Below are positions 59,768-64,000 of a stretch of 64,000 nt of DNA, piece after piece. Position numbers and translations under genes: made by a program. The stretch comes from Tabrizicola sp. (lineage in GTDB: Bacteria; Pseudomonadota; Alphaproteobacteria; Rhodobacterales; Rhodobacteraceae), in NCBI RefSeq assembly GCF_030373185.1, contig NZ_JAUCZH010000006.1, forward strand, positions 152,384 through 216,383. Direction: 5' to 3'. The notes below the pieces were generated by a model. That model did no database searches. It was not told where the DNA came from and was given only the letters and a program-made list of their open reading frames with translations. How positions within the stretch are numbered: position 1 is the stretch's first letter; each line of letters opens with the position of its first letter.

Positions 59768-60921
59768 CCGAAAGGTTTCGCTGGCATCCCCAAGCACGGC
59801 TGTTTGGCGGGGCCGGGTCTGAGGTTTGCGCGCAGCCGCCCCTTGGCCCGGTCCTGGCCGACGGGGCAGAGGGTCTGGCGCAAGCCATTGGTTTGACGGC
59901 CTTTCGCCTTGGGGCCATGGATCAGCCCGCGCCCGCGCCGACCGATACCCCGGTCTTTGAAACGCTGACCTCCGGCTCCACCGGCCAGCCACGCCGGATC
60001 TTGCGGTCGCAAGGCTCTTGGGTGGCCAGTTTCACCGTGAACGCGGCTTTCGGCATCGGCCCGGGGGCGCGGGTTGCGGTGCTGGGGCGGCTGGTCCATT
60101 CGCTGTCGCTTTACGGCGCGGTCGAGGGTCTGCATCTGGGGGCAGAGGTGCATCTGCTGGACAGTCTGCGCCCCGACAGGCAGCGCAAGGCCTTGGCGGA
60201 CAAGGGGATCACGCATCTTTACGCCACGCCCGCCCAGTTGCGTCTGCTGGCTCAGGGGCAGGGGCCTTGCCCCGATCTGCGGCTGGTGCTGGTGGGCGGC
60301 TCGAAGCTGGACCCGGCCTTGCGCGCGGCGGTGCGCGCCATGGCCCCCGGCGCACGCTTGCGTGAATTCTACGGTGCCGCCGAGGCAAGTTTCATCACCC
60401 TTGCCGATGAGGCGACGCCGGAAGGGTCGGTCGGGCGGCCGTATCCGGGGGTCAAGGTTCTGGTCGATCCGGGCGGTGAAATCTGGGTGAACAGCCCCTA
60501 TCTTTTCATCGGCTACGTTGGCAGCGCGGGGTCAGGCCGCTGGCGAGATGGTTGGCTTTCCGTGGGCGAGATCGGGCGGATGGAGGGCGGATTTCTGTAT
60601 CTTCATGGCCGCGCGGGGCGGATGGTGACGGTGGCCGATCAAAACGTCTTTCCCGAAGAAATCGAGGCCTTCATGCAAGCGCTGCCCGGTATCACCCGCG
60701 CCGCTGTCCTGCCAGTGCGGGACGGGTTGCGTGGCACTGTGCTGGTCGCGATGGTGCAGGGCAATCGGGCCACCGAGGCCGATATCCTGACCGCCCTGCG
60801 CCGCCAGCTTGGGGCGCTGAAGGCGCCCAAGACTTTGATCTGGCTTCAGGACTGGCCAAGCCTGCCCTCTGGCAAGACTGACCTTCGGGCGCTGGAGGTG
60901 CAGTTGCAATGGCCCATCTGA
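59764..60921 (+). CDS. Compact AMP-binding (ANL-family) acyl-CoA synthetase-like protein
   Basis: A 385-residue adenylating enzyme, about 100-150 residues shorter than usual family members. Motifs present: '[14 protein letters not shown]' (phosphate loop, with Arg in place of the usual Lys), '[10 protein letters not shown]', 'SVGEIGRM' (Asp of the TGD-type motif replaced), and C-terminal '[10 protein letters not shown]' with the A10 lysine. The N-terminal subdomain is largely missing. It is coupled to aroQ upstream and overlaps the thiolase-like gene by 13 bp. Substrate unknown; the nearby biotin genes hint at a short acid. Confidence 0.7.
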   Translation: MTERFRWHPQARLFGGAGSEVCAQPPLGPVLADGAEGLAQAIGLTAFRLGAMDQPAPAPTDTPVFETLTSGSTGQPRRILRSQGSWVASFTVNAAFGIGPGARVAVLGRLVHSLSLYGAVEGLHLGAEVHLLDSLRPDRQRKALADKGITHLYATPAQLRLLAQGQGPCPDLRLVLVGGSKLDPALRAAVRAMAPGARLREFYGAAEASFITLADEATPEGSVGRPYPGVKVLVDPGGEIWVNSPYLFIGYVGSAGSGRWRDGWLSVGEIGRMEGGFLYLHGRAGRMVTVADQNVFPEEIEAFMQALPGITRAAVLPVRDGLRGTVLVAMVQGNRATEADILTALRRQLGALKAPKTLIWLQDWPSLPSGKTDLRALEVQLQWPI

Positions 60922-61982
60922 TTGCCGCCCGCAGAACGGCTGTGGTGCCGCGTGGCGGGGCGTTCGCGCGGCTGTCGATCGAGGCTCTGGCCGCGCCTGT
61001 CCTGCTGGCCTGTCTGGCGGATGCCGGGATCGGCGCGGACCGGGTAGATGAGGTGATCTTGTCCAACGCGCTTGGCGCTGGGGGCAATCCGGCGCGGCGA
61101 GTCGCGTTGGCGGCGGGGCTGCCCGAACATGTGGCGGGGCTGACCTTGGACCGGCAATGCGCGGGGGGGCTGGATGCGATCTTGCTGGCCCGGGCGCTGG
61201 TGGACAGCGGCGCTGCGGATGTGGTGTTGGCGGGGGGTGTCGAAAGCTATTCTCGCCGTCCCTTGCGGTTGGCGACTGATCCTGATGGCGGGGCGCCCAT
61301 GGCCTATGACCAGTCCCCCTTCACCCCATGGCCAGACCGCGATCCCGGCATGGCTGACGCCGCCGAGGCGCTGGCGCAGCGCTTGGGGATCAGCCGGGAC
61401 AGGCAAGAGGCATGGGCGGCAGAAAGCCATGCCAAGGCATTGAAAGCAGACCACTCCGCCGAGATTGTCGCTGTGGCCGACGTCACGCGTGACGCCTTTG
61501 CGCGCCGCCTGACCCCGGGCCTTCTGGCCCGCGCGCCGGTCGTGTCGGGCAGCGTCACGGCGGCCACAGCGGCGGTTGCGGCAGATGCGGCGGCGGTGTG
61601 TCTTGTGGTGTCAGACCGGGTGGCAAAAGGGCGGGGGCTGGCAATCCTTGGCGGGGCAACGGTCGGTGCCAACCCCGTAGAGCCGGGCCTTGCGCCGCTG
61701 GCGGCCATCGCGCGGGTCTGGGACCGCACACCCCTGACCATGGTCGAGGTGATGGAGGCCTATGCCGTGCAGGCCATCGCGGTGGTCGAAGGCGCAGCGA
61801 TAGACCCCGCGCTGGTCAACTCCGGTGGCGGGGCCTTGGCGCGTGGCCATCCCATCGGTGCCTCGGGCGCGATTCTGGCGGTGCGGTTGTTTCACGGCCT
61901 GCAACAGGGGCGGGGGCTTGCCACCATCGCCTCTGCCGGGGGGATCGGGACGGCGCTTTGGGTCGAAGCCTCAGGCCCGTGA
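60909..61982 (+). CDS. Thiolase-like protein with non-canonical active site
   Basis: A 357-residue thiolase-fold protein. The nucleophilic Cys is in 'LDRQCAGGLDAILLARAL' and 'ALARGHPIGASGAI' supplies the His. The usual NEAFA reads MEAYA, and the usual C-terminal Cys motif (CxGGGxG) reads ASAGGIG, with no Cys. Either it is an altered thiolase that uses another acid/base, or a related condensing or CoA-binding enzyme. Coupled to the AMP-binding gene; its 3' end overlaps bioY by 12 bp (convergent). Confidence 0.75.
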   Translation: MAHLIAARRTAVVPRGGAFARLSIEALAAPVLLACLADAGIGADRVDEVILSNALGAGGNPARRVALAAGLPEHVAGLTLDRQCAGGLDAILLARALVDSGAADVVLAGGVESYSRRPLRLATDPDGGAPMAYDQSPFTPWPDRDPGMADAAEALAQRLGISRDRQEAWAAESHAKALKADHSAEIVAVADVTRDAFARRLTPGLLARAPVVSGSVTAATAAVAADAAAVCLVVSDRVAKGRGLAILGGATVGANPVEPGLAPLAAIARVWDRTPLTMVEVMEAYAVQAIAVVEGAAIDPALVNSGGGALARGHPIGASGAILAVRLFHGLQQGRGLATIASAGGIGTALWVEASGP

Positions 61983-62513
61983 CAAAAGCGAGGCGGGGCG
62001 CATCCGGGCAAGGCTTTGGGTGATCAGCCCGGCCAGCACCGCTTTCAACACGTCGCCCGGCAGGAAGGCCATGCCAAGGAAGGCGGCTTCGGACAGCGTC
62101 TTGTCCAGCGTGATCGCCATACCGGCAATCCCGAAGACGTAAAGCACCCCGATCCCGCCGATGACGGATGCGGCGCCAGCGGCAATGCCGGGGGCAAGTG
62201 TCGTCCGCTCCATCACCCAGCCCGCCACGAAAGCGGCGATGGGAAAGCCGACAAGGAAGCCGACCGAAGGCCCGGCAAAGACGCCAAGGCCACCGCGCCC
62301 GCCTGACAGAAGGGGCAGGCCGGCGGCAACAAGGGCAAGAAACAGCAAAACCGCCAAAGCCCCGCGTCTGGCACCAAGCACGGTGCCGCACAGCATGATG
62401 CCCAGCGATTGCGCGGTGATCGGCACGCCAGCGGCAAGGTCGATCCGCGGGATCAGGCCAAGCACCGCGATCAGGGCCGCGAAAAGGGCGATGTGGGTCA
62501 GGTTGCGTTCCAT
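61971..62513 (-). CDS. bioY: Biotin ECF transporter substrate-binding protein BioY
   Basis: A 180-residue membrane S-component. Six hydrophobic helices with signature 'GLPLLSGGRGGLGVFAGPSV' and the start 'LTHIALFAALIAVLGLIP'. It captures biotin and works with BioM/BioN. The ATG at 62513 has GGGGGA 5 bp upstream. It follows bioN by 25 bp in the minus-strand operon. Confidence 0.93.
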   Translation of the reverse strand: MERNLTHIALFAALIAVLGLIPRIDLAAGVPITAQSLGIMLCGTVLGARRGALAVLLFLALVAAGLPLLSGGRGGLGVFAGPSVGFLVGFPIAAFVAGWVMERTTLAPGIAAGAASVIGGIGVLYVFGIAGMAITLDKTLSEAAFLGMAFLPGDVLKAVLAGLITQSLARMRPASLLSRA

Positions 62514-62538
62514 GGGATCCCCCGTTTGCTCGCGCCGT

Positions 62539-63138
62539 TTAACCAGCCCCGCCCCGGGCGCGCAAGGCTTCGGCGGCGCGGTCGGCATCGTCAAGGGCGG
62601 CAAGGGTGGCTGGCACCAGCACACGCCAGCGCGGACGGCGGCGGGACCGGGCGGACCATGCCTCGGAAATCTGGGTCAGCCGGTCCAGCATCACCGGGAT
62701 GAAGCGGATCACCAGTGCCATGGCAAGCGCAAGGCGGCGGGGCGACAGTCCAATCGGACGCAGCGGGCGGGCAAGGGTCTGGAACACCGCGATCATGTCG
62801 GAAAGCCGGGTGGTCATGGTGACAAGGTTGGCCAGCGCCACGGCGGTCAGCAGGCGCAACAGGATGGCCGCGCCGCCGAAGATGTCGGCAGTCCACAGAT
62901 GCCAAAGGCCGACAATCACTACAAAGGGCCAAAGCGGGCGCAACAGGCGCAGTCCGGTGGTCGCAAATCGCGCGCCGCCCGTGGCGAAAAGTACCGCCGT
63001 AGCCGTGGCGGCGGCGGCAAGTGGCAGGGGGGACTTCAGCGCAAAAAGCCCCATCGTCGCCAGCGCAAGTGCTGCCAGCTTCAGCCCGGCAGGTAGCCGA
63101 TGCGCCCAGATCTCAACCGGTGAGGTCAGCGTCAGCAT
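62539..63138 (-). CDS. bioN: ECF transporter transmembrane protein BioN
   Basis: A 199-residue T-component with about five hydrophobic helices and the cytosolic coupling segment containing 'AWSARSRRRPRWRVLVP' (the Ala-Arg-Gly-like motif region, here with several Arg). ATG at 63138 has GGAGAG 6 bp upstream and overlaps the bioM end by 26 bp. Second gene of bioMNY. Confidence 0.88.
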   Translation of the reverse strand: MLTLTSPVEIWAHRLPAGLKLAALALATMGLFALKSPLPLAAAATATAVLFATGGARFATTGLRLLRPLWPFVVIVGLWHLWTADIFGGAAILLRLLTAVALANLVTMTTRLSDMIAVFQTLARPLRPIGLSPRRLALAMALVIRFIPVMLDRLTQISEAWSARSRRRPRWRVLVPATLAALDDADRAAEALRARGGAG

Positions 63139-63844
63139 CCTGCTCTCCGATCCGGGCCATCTCGGCAATGAAGGCGGGAAGCACCCTGTCGGGCGGCCCG
63201 TCGGCGGCGATCCGGCCAGCTTCCAGCCACAGCACCCGGTCAGCCGTGGCAAGGGTGGCGGGGTCATGGGTGATGGTGATCAGCCGCTGCGGCAGGGCGG
63301 CAAAGCGGCGGGCAAGGCGGGTCTGGGTCGGCAGGTCCAGCCCGGCAAGGGGTTCGTCCAGCAGGATCGTCCGGGGGTGCATCAGCAGCACGGCCAGAAG
63401 GCACAGATAGTGCCGCTGACCTTGGGACAGGGTCGAGACCGGGGCCTTGGCCCAATGCGCACGGCCTTCAGCCGCAAGGACGGCCCCGGCGCGGGCCAGC
63501 GCTTGCGGTTGGGCCAAGCCCTGCTGGGCCAGACCAAAGGCCAGCTCTTCCTCGACCGTTGGGAACAGGATCTGGTGGTCGGGGTTCTGAAACAGGATGC
63601 CGATGGCGCCAAGGGCGGCCTTGCGGTCACTGTGGGGATCAAAGCCGTCAAGGCGGACCTGTCCGCTGTCAGGCGCGATCAGCCCGGCCAGAAGGCGCAA
63701 AAGGGTGGTCTTGCCAGACCCGTTGCGGCCAAGGATGCCGATCCGGCCCTCGGTCAGGACAAGAGACAACCCATCAAGCACCAGGCGCCCGCCAAGCCGA
63801 ACACTGGCAGAAGAAAGAGTGATGCCGGGCGAAAGGTCGGGCAT
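63113..63844 (-). CDS. bioM: ECF transporter ATP-binding protein BioM
   Basis: A 243-residue ABC ATPase with Walker A 'GRNGSGKTT', Q-loop 'LFQNPDHQ' typical of ECF ATPases, signature 'LSQGQRHYL' and Walker B 'TILLDEPLAGLD'. It energises biotin uptake with BioN and BioY. The start at 63844 (MPDLSPGITL) is preceded by AAGG and fits the family; the frame stays open upstream. The 156 bp beyond it hold no gene I can recognise. Confidence 0.92.
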   Translation of the reverse strand: MPDLSPGITLSSASVRLGGRLVLDGLSLVLTEGRIGILGRNGSGKTTLLRLLAGLIAPDSGQVRLDGFDPHSDRKAALGAIGILFQNPDHQILFPTVEEELAFGLAQQGLAQPQALARAGAVLAAEGRAHWAKAPVSTLSQGQRHYLCLLAVLLMHPRTILLDEPLAGLDLPTQTRLARRFAALPQRLITITHDPATLATADRVLWLEAGRIAADGPPDRVLPAFIAEMARIGEQDADADLTG

Positions 63845-64000
63845 GGCTGGCCTTGTGCAGATTGGCCGCCCTTCTAGCCTCTGCATCCCCGGCAGGGAAG
63901 GGGTCCGCCGGAAAAGGAAATGCTGCCGCAGCGCCCGCTCCCAGCCTAGGGTCAGGACCCATTGAACTTGCGCTTGCGGCATGATTCAGGCTCCGCAAGG

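Overview
The window is a high-GC alphaproteobacterial chromosome segment, most likely from a Rhodobacteraceae genus related to Rhodobacter, Gemmobacter or Tabrizicola. This rests on gene content (a Rhodobacterales-style tad locus, PutA without a DNA-binding domain next to an Lrp-type regulator, bioMNY) and on GC-rich codon use. The assignment is by recognition of protein families; no search was run.

Layout. 1-8.5 kb: end of a LysR regulator, a quinone oxidoreductase, an XRE regulator behind a sigma54-type promoter, a HisN-type phosphatase, 8-oxoguanine deaminase, RraB, guanine deaminase, MgtE and 5-formyl-THF cyclo-ligase. 8.6-20.7 kb: a tad/cpa (Flp pilus) locus on the minus strand with two pilins, CpaB, CpaC, an OmpA lipoprotein, CpaE, CpaF, TadB, TadC, two TPR lipoproteins, prepilin peptidase and an AAA ATPase; hairpin terminators seem to split it into about four units. 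21-25 kb: lytic transglycosylase, a two-subunit CoA-transferase, a divergent PAS-LuxR regulator with a perfect inverted repeat in front of it, and an unknown protein.

25.2-33.3 kb is an AT-richer integrated element. It is bounded on the left by an exact 5' half of tRNA-Leu(UAA) and on the right by the complete tRNA gene. It carries a tyrosine integrase, a serine recombinase with paired inverted half-sites upstream, a phage/plasmid-like helicase-type ATPase, an AP2-like domain protein, a coiled-coil DNA-binding candidate, several small unknown genes, and about 1.1 kb of non-coding DNA containing a promoter-like sequence, a cloverleaf-like fold and other hairpins. There is no relaxase, capsid or conjugation gene, so it looks like a satellite or an integrative plasmid. 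This is the most novel part of the window.

33.4-64 kb: HAD and IMPase-family phosphatases, an Fe3+-type ABC importer, a VWA/MoxR/membrane-protein trio, an ABC-FtsX-HlyD exporter operon, a Rieske oxygenase, DoxX, the proline catabolism pair (Lrp regulator and PutA), rhomboid, another IMPase, an L,D-transpeptidase, a Kef-type antiporter, MetR/MetF, AroQ, a compact AMP-binding enzyme overlapping a thiolase-like protein that lacks usual catalytic residues, and a convergent biotin ECF transporter operon (bioMNY).

Start codons were moved inward from the longest reading frame where a Shine-Dalgarno sequence, signal peptide or family alignment favoured it; these choices are stated per gene.
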